Positions 1 to 12,089 of a stretch of DNA of 64,000 nucleotides are shown here, piece by piece (the first letter of the stretch is position 1; each line of letters opens with the position of its first letter). The translations under genes and the position numbers were made by a program. Where the stretch lies: NCBI GenBank assembly GCA_934047225.1, contig CAKOHE010000079.1:171616-235615 (forward strand), read 5' to 3'. The DNA comes from Ypsolopha sequella. Lineage: Eukaryota > Arthropoda > Insecta > Lepidoptera > Ypsolophidae. The notes under the pieces were generated by a model. It was not told the DNA's origin, ran no database searches, and saw only the letters and a list, made by a program, of their open reading frames with translations.

Positions 1-1989
1 GAATTTGGCTACATCAGTCAAAGTGAACTTATTGTATTCTAAAATATCACTTTACAGTCTTCAACATGAATTTGGCTACATCAGTCAAAGTGAACTTATT
101 GTATTCTAAAAGATCACTTTACAGTCTTCAACATGAATTTGGCTACATCAGTCAAAGTGAACTTATTGTATTCTAAAAGATCACTTTACAGTCTTCAACA
201 TGAATTTGGCTACATCAGTCAAAGTGAACTTATTGTATTCTAAAAGATCACTTTACAGTCTTCAACATGAATTTGGCTACATCAGTCAAAGTGAACTTAT
301 TGTATTCTAAAAGATCACTTTACAGTCTTCAACATGAATTTGGCTACATCAGTCAAAGTGAACTTATTGTATTCTAAAAGATCACTTTACAGTCTTCAAC
401 ATGAATTTGGCTACATCAGTCAAAGTGAACTTATTGTATTCTAAAATATCACTTTACAGTCTTCAACATGAATTTGGCTACATCAGTCAAAGTGAACTTA
501 TTGTATTCTAAAAGATCACTTTACAGTCTTCAACATGAATTTGGCTACATCAGTCAAAGTGAACTTATTGTATTCTAAAATATCACTTTACAGTCTTCAA
601 CATGAATTTGGCTACATCAGTCAAAGTGAACTTATTGTATTCTAAAAGATCACTTTACAGTCTTCAACATGAATTTGGCTACATCAGTCAAAGTGAACTT
701 ATTGTATTCTAAAAGATCACTTTACAGTCTTCAACATGAATTTGGCTACATCAGTCAAAGTGAACTTATTGTATTCTAAAAGATCACTTTACAGTCTTCA
801 ACATGAATTTGGCTACATCAGTCAAAGTGAACTTATTGTATTCTAAAATATCACTTTACAGTCTTCAACATGAATTTGGCTACATCAGTCAAAGTGAACT
901 TATTGTATTCTAAAAGATCACTTTACAGTCTTCAACATGAATTTGGCTACATCAGTCAAAGTGAACTTATTGTATTCTAAAAGATCACTTTACAGTCTTC
1001 AACATGAATTTGGCTACATCAGTCAAAGTGAACTTATTGTATTCTAAAATATCACTTTACAGTCTTCAACATGAATTTGGCTACATCAGTCAAAGTGAAC
1101 TTATTGTATTCTAAAAGATCACTTTACAGTCTTCAACATGAATTTGGCTACATCAGTCAAAGTGAACTTATTGTATTCTAAAATATCACTTTACAGTCTT
1201 CAACATGAATTTGGCTACATCAGTCAAAGTGAACTTATTGTATTCTAAAAGATCACTTTACAGTCTTCAACATGAATTTGGCTACATCAGTCAAAGTGAA
1301 CTTATTGTATTCTAAAATATCACTTTACAGTCTTCAACATGAATTTGGCTACATCAGTCAAAGTGAACTTATTGTATTCTAAAATATCACTTTACAGTCT
1401 TCAACATGAATTTGGCTACATCAGTCAAAGTGAACTTATTGTATTCTAAAAGATCACTTTACAGTCTTCAACATGAATTTGGCTACATCAGTCAAAGTGA
1501 ACTTATTGTATTCTAAAAGATCACTTTACAGTCTTCAACATGAATTTGGCTACATCAGTCAAAGTGAACTTATTGTATTCTAAAAGATCACTTTACAGTC
1601 TTCAACATGAATTTGGCTACATCAGTCAAAGTGAACTTATTGTATTCTAAAAGATCACTTTACAGTCTTCAACATGAATTTGGCTACATCAGTCAAAGTG
1701 AACTTATTGTATTCTAAAATATCACTTTACAGTCTTCAACATGAATTTGGCTACATCAGTCAAAGTGAACTTATTGTATTCTAAAAGATCACTTTACAGT
1801 CTTCAACATGAATTTGGCTACATCAGTCAAAGTGAACTTATTGTATTCTAAAATATCACTTTACAGTCTTCAACATGAATTTGGCTACATCAGTCAAAGT
1901 GAACTTATTGTATTCTAAAAGATCACTTTACAGTCTTCAACATGAATTTGGCTACATCAGTCAAAGTGAACTTATTGTATTCTAAAAGA
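1..1989. repeat. 67-bp tandem satellite array, about 29.7 copies
   Basis: The unit beginning GAATTTGGCTACATCAG repeats head to tail every 67 bp from the first base of the window, so the array continues upstream. Copies are essentially identical except at unit position 45, which is T (TATCAC) or G (GATCAC). Reading full units 1 to 29 the state is T GGGGG T G T GGG T GG T G T G TT GGGG T G T G. The array breaks off abruptly after CTAAAAGA at 1989. The period is not a multiple of three and each frame meets stops, so it is non-coding. Confidence 0.98.
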
Positions 1990-2137
1990 AAATTGTCCTT
2001 GCATTTAAAGTCACATTTAGCGCTTTTTACGCAGGTTAGTTCTCAGACCAATCAGTCCGCCGAGCCAAATATGAGTAAAACAGAGGTCGGGTAGTACCAC
2101 TACAAAGGTCATTATATAATATATACAGTACTATATA

Positions 2138-2774
2138 GGGCTCAGATAAATATGTAAACACATATTTTTTATTTGAATAATTTGCATTAATTATTTGGTT
2201 TTCTACATAAATTATGATGGTTTGAGCTGGAAAATTAAGTTTTTATAATCCATATTTTTCCATATTTTAGGGTTAAGACCATATTTTTAGAATTTAATCA
2301 CATTATTCCATTATTTCCTATCTTTAGTACTTAAACTAGTAAAAACTGCATATTTTTTTTTTAATCCAGTTACTTCCTGTGACGTAGAAAGGTCATTTAG
2401 CCAATATAAAGCGTTTTTCCGACCAAACAGAAAGAGCTTCAATTTTGAAATTTTAAAGAAACATATTGTTGTGTACTGCAACAACTCGAATACAGAGGCA
2501 GACTAAATTTAAGCTATGAAATTTAATTTTATTGATTTTTAAATATTTATTCAAACAATTATATTAGAATAAAGTGTTTTGTGTTTGGAATTAGCTGTCA
2601 AGCAATTTAATTTCGTTGATTTTTTTATATTTTTTCAAACAATTATATTAAAATAAAGTGTTTTTTGTTTGGTATAAGTTGTTTTTTTAGTCCATGTTTT
2701 TCCATATTTCCGTTTTTTAGATCCATATTATATGTACATATTTTGGGATTTTTAGCACATATTTATCCGAGCCC
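2138..2774. mobile_element. Non-autonomous TIR element (MITE) flanked by TA
   Basis: The ends form a terminal inverted repeat: GGGCTCAGATAAATATGT on the left and the reverse complement of GGGCTCGGATAAATATGT on the right, each flanked by TA. About 640 bp of AT-rich non-coding sequence lies between, including a degenerate tandem duplication (about 2518-2590 and 2606-2675) built on ATTCAAACAATTATATTA. A TA duplication fits Tc1/mariner-type mobilisation, but no transposase is present and the family is inferred. Confidence 0.55.
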
Positions 2775-2777
2775 TAC

Positions 2778-3212
2778 TTATAACCAAATGTTCCCCTTGA
2801 ACGTATACCTAACAGTAATTGCCGCCTCAAAATTCGTCAAGTATTACTCTATACTTACTGATATTATTCGTCTATAGCGATAGTACTCGTCCATACCATA
2901 CTATGTCCATACGAACGACTTTTACTATAGAACCAACCACAGAACTATGAACCAACCCTCAAACCGTAAAGTAAGTATTTTATTTTAAAACAAAAACATT
3001 AATTATTAAAAATAGCACCGGGCGCCCTCTGGCGAAAACTAAATATAAGATCCCATAGAACGGAGATATTCTAGTATGGGATTAAATTAAATGTGTATAT
3101 TATTTATGTGCTTAGTTAGTTTTGACTTTTGTTTTTTTTTTTTCTTGTTTTATGTAAATGTAAAGTTTAGGTTTAAGTAAATGTGAAACTAACACTTTTA
3201 AGGAAATAAATG
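2778..3212. other. AT-rich spacer ending in a poly(A)-signal-like tail
   Basis: No gene is seen. The stretch ends with a T-rich tract and AATAAA (3205-3210) directly before the 7-bp minisatellite. This resembles the 3' UTR of a non-LTR retrotransposon whose microsatellite-like tail has expanded, which is an inference only. Confidence 0.4.
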
Positions 3213-4714
3213 ATGTCTTATGTCTTATGTCTTATGTCTTATGTCTTATGTCTTATGTCTTATGTCTTATGTCCTATGTCTTATGTCTTATGTCTTATGT
3301 CCTATGTCGTATGTCGTATGTCCTATGTCCTATGTCATATGTCCTATGTCCTATGTCCTATGTCCTATGTCCTATGTCCTATGTCCTATGTCCTATGTCC
3401 TATGTCCTATGTCCTATGTCCTTTGCCCTATGTCCTATGTCCTATGCCCTATGCCCTATGGCCTATGTCCTATGTCCTATGTCCTATGTCCTATGTCCTA
3501 TGTGTTATGTCCTATGTCCTATGTGTTATGTGTTATGTGTTATGTGTTATGTGTTATGTGTTATGTGTTATGTGTTATGTGTTATGTGTTATGTGTTATG
3601 TGTTATGTGTTATGTGTTATGTGTTATGTGTTATGTGTTATGTGTTATGTGTTATGTGTTATGTGTTATGTGTTATGTGTTATGTGTTACGTCTTACGTC
3701 CTACGTCCTACGTCCTACGTCCTACGTCCTACGTCCTACGTCCTACGTCCTACGTCCTACGTCCTACGTCCTACGTCCTACGTCCTACGCTCTACGCCCT
3801 ACGCCCTACGCCCTACGCCCTACGCCCTACGCCCTACGCCCTACGCCCTACGCCCTACGCCCTACGCCCTACGCCCTACGCCCTACGCCTTAAGCCCTAC
3901 GCCCTACGCCCTACGCCCTACGCCCTACGCCCTACGCCCTACGCCCTACGCCCTACGCCCTACGCACTTCGCCCTACGCCCTACGCCCTACGCCCTACGC
4001 CCTACGCCCTACGCCCTACGCCCTACGCCCTACGCCCTACGCCCTACGCCCTACGCCCTACGCCCTACGCCCTACGCCCTACGCCCTACGCCCTACGCCC
4101 TACGCCCTACGCCCTACGCCCTACGTCCTACGTCCTACGTCCTACGTCCTACTTCCTATGTCCTATGCCCTATGCCCTATGCCCTATGCCCTATGCCCTA
4201 TGCCCTATGCCCTATGCCCTATGCCCTATGCCCTATGCCCTATGCCCTATGCCCTACGCCCTACGCCCTACGCCCTACGCCCTACGCCCTACGCCCTACG
4301 CCCTACGCCCTACGCCCTACGCCCAACGCCCTACGCCCTGCGCCCTGCGCCCTACGCCCTACGCCCTACGCCCTACGCCCTACGCCCTACGCCCTACGCC
4401 CTACGCCCTACGCCCTACGCCCTACGCCCTACGCCCTACGCCCTGCGCCCTGCGCCCTACGCCCTGCGCCCTACGCCCTACGCCCTACGCCCTACGTCCT
4501 ACGTCCTACGTCCCACGTCCCACGTCCCACGTCCCACGTCCCACGTCCCACGTCCCACGTCCCATGTCCCATGTCCCATGCCCCATGTCCCATGTCCCAT
4601 GTCCCATGTCCCATGTCCCATGTCCCATGTCCCATGTCCCATGTCCCATGTCCTATGTCCTATGTCCTATGTCCTATGTCCTATGTCTTATGTCTTATGT
4701 CTTATGTCTTATGT
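3213..4714. repeat. 7-bp minisatellite with blocks of sequence variants
   Basis: About 214 copies of a heptamer. Variants sit in homogeneous blocks: TATGTCT (3213-3310), TATGTCC (to 3505), TATGTGT (to 3687), TACGTCC (to 3790), TACGCCC (to 4120), TACGTCC, TATGCCC (4156-4255), TACGCCC with some TGCGCCC (to 4495), TACGTCC, CACGTCC (to 4560), CATGTCC (to 4650), TATGTCC, TATGTCT, then A9. Because 7 is not divisible by 3 and the unit contains no stop in any phase, all three plus frames stay open. The long Met-Ser-Tyr-Val-Leu-Cys reading frames (up to 529 codons) are therefore repeat artefacts, not genes. Confidence 0.97.
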
Positions 4715-4723
4715 AAAAAAAAA

Positions 4724-5686
4724 ACAGTTGTTCCACAGAAAAGTTACATAGCTCAGAATATACATTTATTTCTTTTATACAAATTCATCTGTATTTACTA
4801 TTATAAGTATGTTTAAGGGGATCCGATTCCTATACAAAAGTTCCGGCCTTTTCCTGAGTTAACCATATGGTTATATGTACTGAAAATTATGTCAATAATC
4901 TTATTAACGCGACAATAAGTCGCGAATTAATAAAATATATTTTTTTAAATTACCTTTCAAGCACATTTTAGTAATGATATTTCGTCAAATTCTGACATTG
5001 TAGTGGTGCGCACTACGCAGTAACATACAAGCATGAGTGAGTACCTTTTTTACGTATGTGTTATTAATTTATGCAACGCTGCCAGATGTACGGAGCGGGG
5101 ACGACTGCGGCGTTGCCGCTCCGAATTCTTATTATAATTTCTTCGAAACTGCTAATGCATGCTTTTTTGATTCTAACTAGTGTTGCCATTGTGCCAAATG
5201 TACCGTAATTTCGGTATGTAATACTAAAATTTTATCTCTTGAAGTCTAAACATTTTCAAGTTATATCTATCATGAATCATGCATGACAGTAAATACGAAA
5301 TAAAGAAACAGGTCCTGATTTCAAAACATTTGTATCTCTGAAAACATCAAATACACACATACATATTATATGCTTTGCTTCGCTGATGTGATGTAGTTAA
5401 AATACGGAAAAAGGAAAATTGGGTACTATGTAATTTAAACATGGATGACAAAGAAATTGAAGAAATGAGATTTTAAAATATTTTATTTTTTTTATTTTCC
5501 TTCACTGGCGAGAAACAACCAGGATATCGAAACTGCAGCCAAGGAGAGAAAAAATTTCCCCATTATTCTAGCAGATGGCGCTTTCAAAATGAACAAAAAG
5601 CACAGCTATCGTTACCAGGTTTGTGAAATACTCAGGCAGTAAAACGCTGGAGTCTCAATCTCCGTACAATCGTAACAGACGTAACA
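4724..5686. other. AT-rich stretch without recognisable gene
   Basis: No ORF of note on either strand and no clear repeat boundary. It holds one AGATGGCG motif (5573-5580) that recurs at 6651, 6821, 6946 and 21226. Confidence 0.5.
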
Positions 5687-5793
5687 ATCGTCGGTGAAAA
5701 GAGGGTGTACATGTGTGGACTATGACTTTCACCGCACAGTCCACACTAGGAAAATACCTCTGACACCCCCGCGGGGATTCAAGTTGTGACGAT
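5687..5793 (+). repeat. Small structured repeat, copy 1
   Basis: Opens ATCGTCGGTGAAAAGAG, carries a perfect 9-bp stem (GTGTGGACT / AGTCCACAC) and closes with GACACCCCC and GACGAT. The outer ATCGTC/GACGAT and inner GGGTGT/ACACCC pairs make a nested hairpin. Related copies lie at 54187-54287 and, more diverged, 63647-63739. Its nature (MITE, SINE-like or structured RNA) is unknown. Confidence 0.5.
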
Positions 5794-6148
5794 AAACATA
5801 TTTTTATAAATAAGTTGACCATGACACATTATTATTTCTTACTTCCTTACGTTATGAACTTATGATTCTCTACTTTCTTCAGTACTTTCACAATTTTAGT
5901 TTATTGCAGGTCCAGGGACAGCTCGCTGCAACCCATCACTATGGTGGAAGTTGACAGGGACTTTATACAAGGAATGATACCAAAATTGGTATCGTTTTAC
6001 AAGGAATGCGTATTACCAGAAATAATACTAATGAGAGTAACGAAAAATGCAAGTGTTACGATCTTGTAAATAAATAAATCTTATAATTGGTCTTTTTTAT
6101 TTCATTATAAAAACTTCTCAATATATTTTCATAATAAAATTTCATACA
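5794..6148. other. AT-rich spacer
   Basis: No gene seen. Contains a short hairpin, GATACCAAAATTGGTATC, near 5978. Confidence 0.4.
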
Positions 6149-6420
6149 TAGCAAAATAATACAAATTAAAACACAAAAAGAATTTATGATAGGGGATCGA
6201 ACGTAGATACCTAACATTGCGAAGCAAGTATACGCTATAATGTGCCACGCGGTGTCTTGTTGAGATGAACGAAATTTGCTATATAGCAAAATAATACAAA
6301 TTTAAAACACAAAAAGAATTTTTATAAGGGGATCGAACCTAGATACCATGAATTGCGAAGCAAGTCTACGCTACAATGCGCCACGCGATGTCTTGTTAAG
6401 GCGAATGAAATTTGCTATTA
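6149..6420 (-). repeat. tRNA-derived SINE, tandem duplicate (about 135-bp units)
   Basis: Two direct copies of a unit of about 135 bp start with TAGCAAAATAATACAAATT (near 6149 and 6284). On the minus strand each has a tRNA-like head: an A-box-like TGGCGCATTGTAGCG or TGGCACATTATAGCG, then a B-box GGTTCGATCC (or CGTTCGATCC) and an AT-rich body. The copies differ by scattered substitutions, so the duplication is not recent. No terminator T-run follows the head directly, which suits a SINE better than a tRNA gene. Confidence 0.6.
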
Positions 6421-7260
6421 TTAATTACATGTAGTGACAATTTACATGTGTGGGTAAGATTTCTTGTATACACAGAGATCGGTAGAATTAAAACTTGTAG
6501 GCCAATTTATGTAAAAGTTTAATGATTTATCGATTGTGTAATGAATAGAACTTATCACATATGCTTCTATTGGATCGCGAAGTGAGGTTCTGTTTGTTTA
6601 TCTTACAAAGTAAGATCATTAAAAAATTCAATATCAATATTGGCAAAACAGCGCCATCTCACGAGGATGTGGTGCCTAGCTGCTCGAATCGTTCCCCCTT
6701 AAATACATTTCTTTAATTAAGTTGTAATTATATTTTTCGAAAGATTTTTTATTAGTGCGAGATCTCGCTAATGAGCGTTTTTCTCGTTGTTTTTTTTTTC
6801 TTAGTTCTTAGCTTTCCCCCAGATGGCGCTGTCCATGTCACCATAGATAAAATGTGTTTCGTAGCAGTCAACGTTTAAGTGGTTTTTCGTTTGTTTGGAA
6901 TCGGTGCAAATTTTGTCTTTGATTCTGTTGCTAAATAATACGGCGGCGCCATCTAGGAATCTTATTTAACACTAAATTTGACATAAGGAAAAACGCTCAT
7001 TGCAAGATTGATTTTTTAAATCCTGCAAATACCGAGATTGACATTTTGCTGCAAGATTGCATTCCCTACTTATATATGCCTACTAGTAGAACTGCTACTT
7101 ATACTCGTACCACAAAACTGGCTGCCATTAAGGGTTACAGTCATTTTCCTGACGCAATTAAGTACTTACAAGGAAATAAGTTTTTCATTAAATTGAAACA
7201 GTACTTGATCACGATTTGTCCATAGTCCATACAGTTTTAAAGAATTTCTTGAAACTACAA
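6421..7260. other. AT-rich stretch with three GCGCCATCT/AGATGGCGC motifs
   Basis: No ORF or element ends identified. The motif GCGCCATCT or its complement occurs at 6651, 6821 and 6946. Confidence 0.45.
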
Positions 7261-8264
7261 CATAATGAAAATGAAAAATGAAAAATGAAAAATGAAAATG
7301 GTTTATTCGTTGTAAAAGCTCTTAAAAATTAGAAAGGTGGTGACCGGAGTCTTCTTTTAAGCTGAGAGCAGCCTGTGCCAGAAGACCCCACTCTTCCACG
7401 TATATCTATATGTGTACTCTAGTATTAACTATGTAATATAAGAATAAGAGTACTCAAAAAAAAAAACTAACATTATACAATCAAAGAATAATATAAAAAA
7501 ACAAAACATAATATAAATGAAATACAAATTATACAAATGCAAAGTTTAGTACTGCAGCAAAAACATTTGTGAGAGTAAGGAAGTGAGTAAGTGTGTGTAG
7601 GTGAGGGATGGTGTGAGGGTGAGGGAGAGGGTGTGTGTTTGAGTGTTGATATAATCGTTTAATTGATTAGTAGATTTTCTGTTGTGTCGTAATCAATTGA
7701 ATTCAACCATTTCTTGGTTTCCTTTTTACACACATAATATTGTTTACTAAATAGGTCGAGTTTTTTATTTATGATATTGTACAAAGAAGAAGAACGTCGT
7801 AGGTACTGCATATTCCAAAATTTTGTTTTGCCTATGGGGGCGATTGCTACGTGGTACCTTCTTCTCTTGTTAATTACAGATGGGTCGTATGTCATAGATT
7901 TATGCTTTTTTAAAATAATTTGTAAAATGTATAACTTTCTAGCATTTGTGCTTGGCACTACATGTCGTAGAGTCTTGAAAATCCAAGTTAACTTTCTGAT
8001 TCTCTGAATCACGTGTTCTAGATGCGGATACCAGGAGAGCCGCTGGTCAACGATAACGCCCAAATATTTGATGTGTGTAACCTTTTCTAGAGTAGGACAG
8101 GTGCAATTTGGTCTACTTCCTAGATTCACGCAATTTGGACCGTGTATCTTCAATGTCAAATCTTTGGGAGGCTGGGAATTGTTGTAGATGCTAAAACAGA
8201 TATAATTTGTCTTACTGGTATTTAGGGTGAGAAGGTTACATCGTAGCCATCTATCAATAACCAT
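7261..8264 (-). pseudogene. Non-LTR retrotransposon (Jockey-like) RT C-terminal fragment and 3' UTR
   Basis: The minus-strand reading frame 8264-7659 (201 codons) matches the end of a LINE reverse transcriptase. LLTLNTSKTNYICF, then KYLGVIVDQRLSWYPHLEHV and a stretch like RKLTWIFKTLRHV are typical of the thumb region after the YxDD active site, which is itself absent. Near LYILQIILKKHKS the usual linker is missing, suggesting an internal deletion of some tens of codons. The 3' UTR (7658-7300) ends in a degenerate AAATGAAA-type repeat (7263-7300), read on the minus strand as a CATTTTT-rich tail. The 5' side is truncated at about 8265. This is a dead insertion; clade assignment is from memory. 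Confidence 0.75.
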
Positions 8265-9284
8265 CTAACCAATGTTACTACATGAATAAATAAATTGAAT
8301 TAACTATATCCATTAAAATGTACGATATATTAAAATAAGCTGTTGTAGGTTATACGGTAACGACAGATATTGGTGGTGCGTAAATCGAAGATATAGTTTG
8401 ACTAGGACGTATGCTGACCAAATTGGCGATATATTGAAGAAGGGTAGAGCCAAAAGTACCCATAGAAGAGATGTATATTGACGAATGTGGAAGAGGCAAA
8501 AGAGCTGTGTCTGGATCGTAGCAGAATGAAATCTGTACTCTCTGCCTACCCCTCTGAGAGACAGTTGTGAGTATATGTATGTAATAATAATAATAAAGGC
8601 GTAGGGATGTGACGACCCCATCGCCCTCTGGTACGTCCAGTACGTCCAGTGCAATCAGTCACCGCAGGGTGGCTTGTGGCGAGTCGATGGTGAGTGGCGA
8701 CACCACGGACCCTACCTCTATCGCATATGCGCTTACACACACACACATACACACAGCAACACACCCCCCGCCTCTGCGCTTGCTTTAAAACAGCCGGCCA
8801 GAGTGGAGATGCAAGAGCTGGACCTATGCTCTAGGTTGGAAGTGTAAAATGGCATACGCCGGGGGCACTTGACTGTATAAGGATCTTGCGCCCTGCAGAC
8901 TTACCTCTCAACAACCTTAGCTGCTTACATATTGTTGCCCCCTGGCCACCCCATGGTGGCTAGATAGGGGGCCCACAACGGCTATCCTGCTAATAAGTCA
9001 CCATTTGCCATACTTAAATTTGTGAGAGATTTTCGAAGCAGATGTCCGTTGTCTCACTCCATAGCCCTGTTATCCGACCCATTTAGCATCCCATCCTCAT
9101 AGCCCACTCCAAGTCACTTCCTCCCTGACAATAGTTTGGCAACTGTGGGGAACTGTCCGTTAGTGTATCTCAATGATACATTGAGGTGTAATGTACTACG
9201 TAGTAATATAACTCAATGTCATTAGACGATCCTAAACCTACCATACAAAACAAAGGAATGTGTGTAAATTCCTTTGATAAAATA
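8265..9284. other. Unassigned repeat-like sequence with (TAA)n tract
   Basis: Contains TAATAATAATAATAA (about 8582-8597) directly after TTGTGAGTATATGTATG, as at the 3' tail of a LINE or SINE, followed by a moderately GC-rich block (8600-9000) that includes a CA-rich run. I could not assign a coding frame. Short ORFs here look spurious. Confidence 0.35.
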
Positions 9285-9672
9285 GGTCTTTACCTATGAA
9301 ATTGCCGAAATTTTCCTACAGATTAATGAGTTCATAGTTCCTGTAATTCAATAGCTTTATCCATTGTTTGGTTCTTGTTTGCAAGTTGATTTCATGGTTT
9401 TACATCTGCGTATTAAATTTCGTTTTTATTGTCAGTTTGATAACCGAAATTAAAATTTCAAAAGCAGTTCGTCCTAAGTGCCAAATATTTTTTACAGCTG
9501 ACACTTTTCAAAAATTTAATTTACAGTTAGCTTAACGTTGTCTCATTCATACACAAAAGAAATCACATAATTTGGATTTGTCATTCCTAAAACAAATGAA
9601 AAAATGTTACTACTGAAAATTTAGTTTCCTTCAAATTCTCTATAGAAAACGGCAATTTCATATGTAAAGACC
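9285..9672 (+). mobile_element. MITE family A, copy 1 (388 bp)
   Basis: The 5' end GGTCTTTACCTATGAAATTG and the 3' end, reverse complement of GGTCTTTACATATGAAATTG, form a TIR of more than 20 bp. TA flanks both sides (9283-9284 and 9673-9674). Interior is AT-rich and non-coding. Related copies: 49200-49628 (diverged ends) and 57333-57718 (opposite orientation). Confidence 0.8.
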
Positions 9673-9674
9673 TA

Positions 9675-10038
9675 ATACAAACTGTTAAGTACAAGTTTTT
9701 TGAAGCTTTAACAACATTTTGATAAGATAACAAAGCTTAACATGCCAATGTTGGCTTAGATTATGTCTTAAACAAGAATCACCACCTACACTTTATTCCT
9801 ACACAAAAAAGATCAAAAATTGCCTGGCATAATCTACAATAAGTTTTGAGCTTTTGTTTATGACTGCTGCATAGCTAACATGGCAAAATTTTATCGACTC
9901 TTTTATTTCTACAAGATTATTTCTAAAATCCCGATTTATCTACTTTTGCTAACATGGCAGCAAAGAAAAGAAGAAAAAATCGTGTCGAAAAAATGTTTTC
10001 TCGCTATATCGCATTCACAGAATAGTTTGTCGGTTAAA
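9675..10038. other. AT-rich spacer with repeated GCTAACATGGCA
   Basis: GCTAACATGGCA occurs at 9874-9885 and 9948-9959. Similar words in opposite orientation occur at 13181-13430, so the pair could be worn arms of a larger inverted structure; this is weak. Confidence 0.3.
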
Positions 10039-11056
10039 ATTTAGTATCGTTTGGCAGGCGGTGGAGGAGGAGGGGGTCAGGGAGGGGTGAAGGGGGGTGG
10101 CCACTACCCCCTGGTACCCCTCCCATTAAAAGGTAATCCACCGTTTTTTTATATTAAATTTTTTACTTTTTTGAGGTTATAATCAACAAATTCAGGTTAT
10201 ATTTTTAAAGTAAAGGTGGGGAAGATGGAAAAACTTCCTCATAAGGGGGGAGCGCAGAAACCCCCCTTCTTTTAACCTTGAACCTACCAGTGCAGAAGTC
10301 AATTTTTGAACCATTTGAACCTATCAATACTGAAGTCGCTTTTATATCACAAATTCACTTCTGCATCGGCTACGGCGCTGCGGGAAGTGCAGCCCCTTCG
10401 CCCTTGCGTAACAAAGCACAGGCACCCGTGCTCACCTCCGCAGCTTCGGCTTGTTGGTCGCCTTCGGCGACCAGCCTCAGCCGCTACGGCTCACACAGGT
10501 GCCTAAGCTTTATTACTGCGGGCGGGGGCTGCCCTCCCTTCGCGCCTTCGGCTTTTTATATACACTCTAGGGGTAGTAGCCACAAGACTGTATAGAGTCG
10601 GGGTGCTCTGATTCGGTTTTGAAACAGATTCAACCTATTTTTTTAACTATGAAGTGGGGGCATACTAACCTCCTTTTGAGCAGGATTTCTAGGTAAAAAC
10701 AAATAAATCAACAAAATATGATACATTTTTTATTTATTCAATCCAAAATTACCAATAAACGAATTACGAATGACAGTAACACATGACACAGTTTTTTTTT
10801 GTTGCGTTCCGTTTCATCGATATTGCACAATATTTTACACCACAGACAATAAACTAGGGCAGATTTGGTTGTCAAACGCCCATTTTAACGTTCCGTTTTC
10901 GCCTTTTACTTGATTTGAGGTAAGAAACAGTTTTTATCAATTTCTCGAAAAATGTGCATTACCTTTTAATAAGTGTGGTAGCGTTATAATCGGGGACCCC
11001 ATCTCTACCAGCTTTAACCACTTTTACCCCCATACAACTGCCAAACGATACTAAAT
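10039..11056 (+). mobile_element. 1-kb non-autonomous DNA transposon with GC-rich core, copy 1
   Basis: Ends form the TIR TTTAGTATCGTTTGGCAG, with weaker sub-terminal matching around ATTAAAAGGTAAT. The core (about 10370-10580) is far more GC-rich than its surroundings and contains a perfect hairpin, GGTCGCC-TTC-GGCGACC. The small open frames across the core (10278-10595) also run through copy 2, but nothing in them resembles a known protein and they probably reflect the GC-rich core. Copy 2 lies inverted at 43012-44026. Confidence 0.75.
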
Positions 11057-12062
11057 CCAACCCTAAATAACCTGCCAATTTGTATTAATCTATCTACAAT
11101 ACAATAACAATAAATAATTAGGTATTTTATAACCTCACTTATTCAAGGATTTCTTTTCTAATTTACAGCCAAACCAAGACCGAAGAACCAGCCAGTTTCA
11201 TTGCACTAAAAAGATGTTGAAAACATCCAGGCAGAAACCAACAAAGAAGAACTCAAATGTTACACAAGATTTGACTGTCAAGACCATTTCCAGCTTGTAT
11301 TCAATATCTTAGTGCATCATCTCGTTTAGTATCCATCAGGTTGCCTGGATAATGAACAAGACTCCTGCCTATGAATCTTTTCTTACTATTGTGGTTATGG
11401 CGCAACATGCAAAATAAATTGTTTTTAGGTTTGATATCAGAATGAAATGAAATGAAAATGATAATAAATAAGGCATTAGTAAGCCGTGTATTTATAACTT
11501 GGAGCAACTTTTATACTGTTACTTCAAAAAGGTAAACATATGGGTGCCGTTTAAACTTGCCGAAGAAAATCTATAGTTTGCAGCTTGACCGTGGTAAGAA
11601 AACATCATCAAGCAGAATTCACATAAAAGGATTATTGGGCTTGCCAAAACATACAAGATTCTCAGATATTTATCAAGCAGCATGGTCTCTTTAGTGTATG
11701 CTTTATGCTTGGAAATGTAATGTTGTGAATGGTGATAAGAAATAATAAAATTAATGTGCTCATGTACAATTTATTTACTTTTATTTACTAAGTACCCTCA
11801 ATATTAGAATAATCTATTAATTTAAAAGTTATAATATTTGTTGGCTAGTGCAGAAACCAAATGCTCATCATGAAACTGTATTGAATTAATTAAATTATAA
11901 ATAACATATAATATATTGGGTGTGCGCGGGTTCATTACAACATTCAATGTATTTTATCAACAAATTGTGTTTCGTTCACAAGTACTTTCCATTTTTTCAC
12001 CTTTTATTTAATTTTCACACTTAAACTATACATTTTTGCTGAAAAATTCGAAATTCATAGCG
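11057..12062. other. AT-rich stretch, no gene recognised
   Basis: Only short ORFs without recognisable motifs. AATAAA-type words are frequent. No element ends found. Confidence 0.45.
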
Positions 12063-12089
12063 GTATAAGTCCTAAATTAACTCTTCACG

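Noticed and set aside
1..1989. CRISPR-like regular repeat
   Set aside because: Units are directly contiguous 67-bp copies with no unique spacers and no cas genes; eukaryotic satellite DNA.
3210..4816. Long overlapping ORFs (227, 498, 529 and 197 codons) on the plus strand
   Set aside because: They are the 7-bp minisatellite read in three phases; the unit has no stop in any frame.
8395..8600. LINE coding end before the (TAA)n tract
   Set aside because: Possible by position, but each frame has stops and I could not match a family motif.
10278..10595. 105-codon protein gene in the DNA transposon
   Set aside because: The frame follows from the GC-rich core; it has no recognisable domain and the copy at 43525-43740 is shorter and altered.
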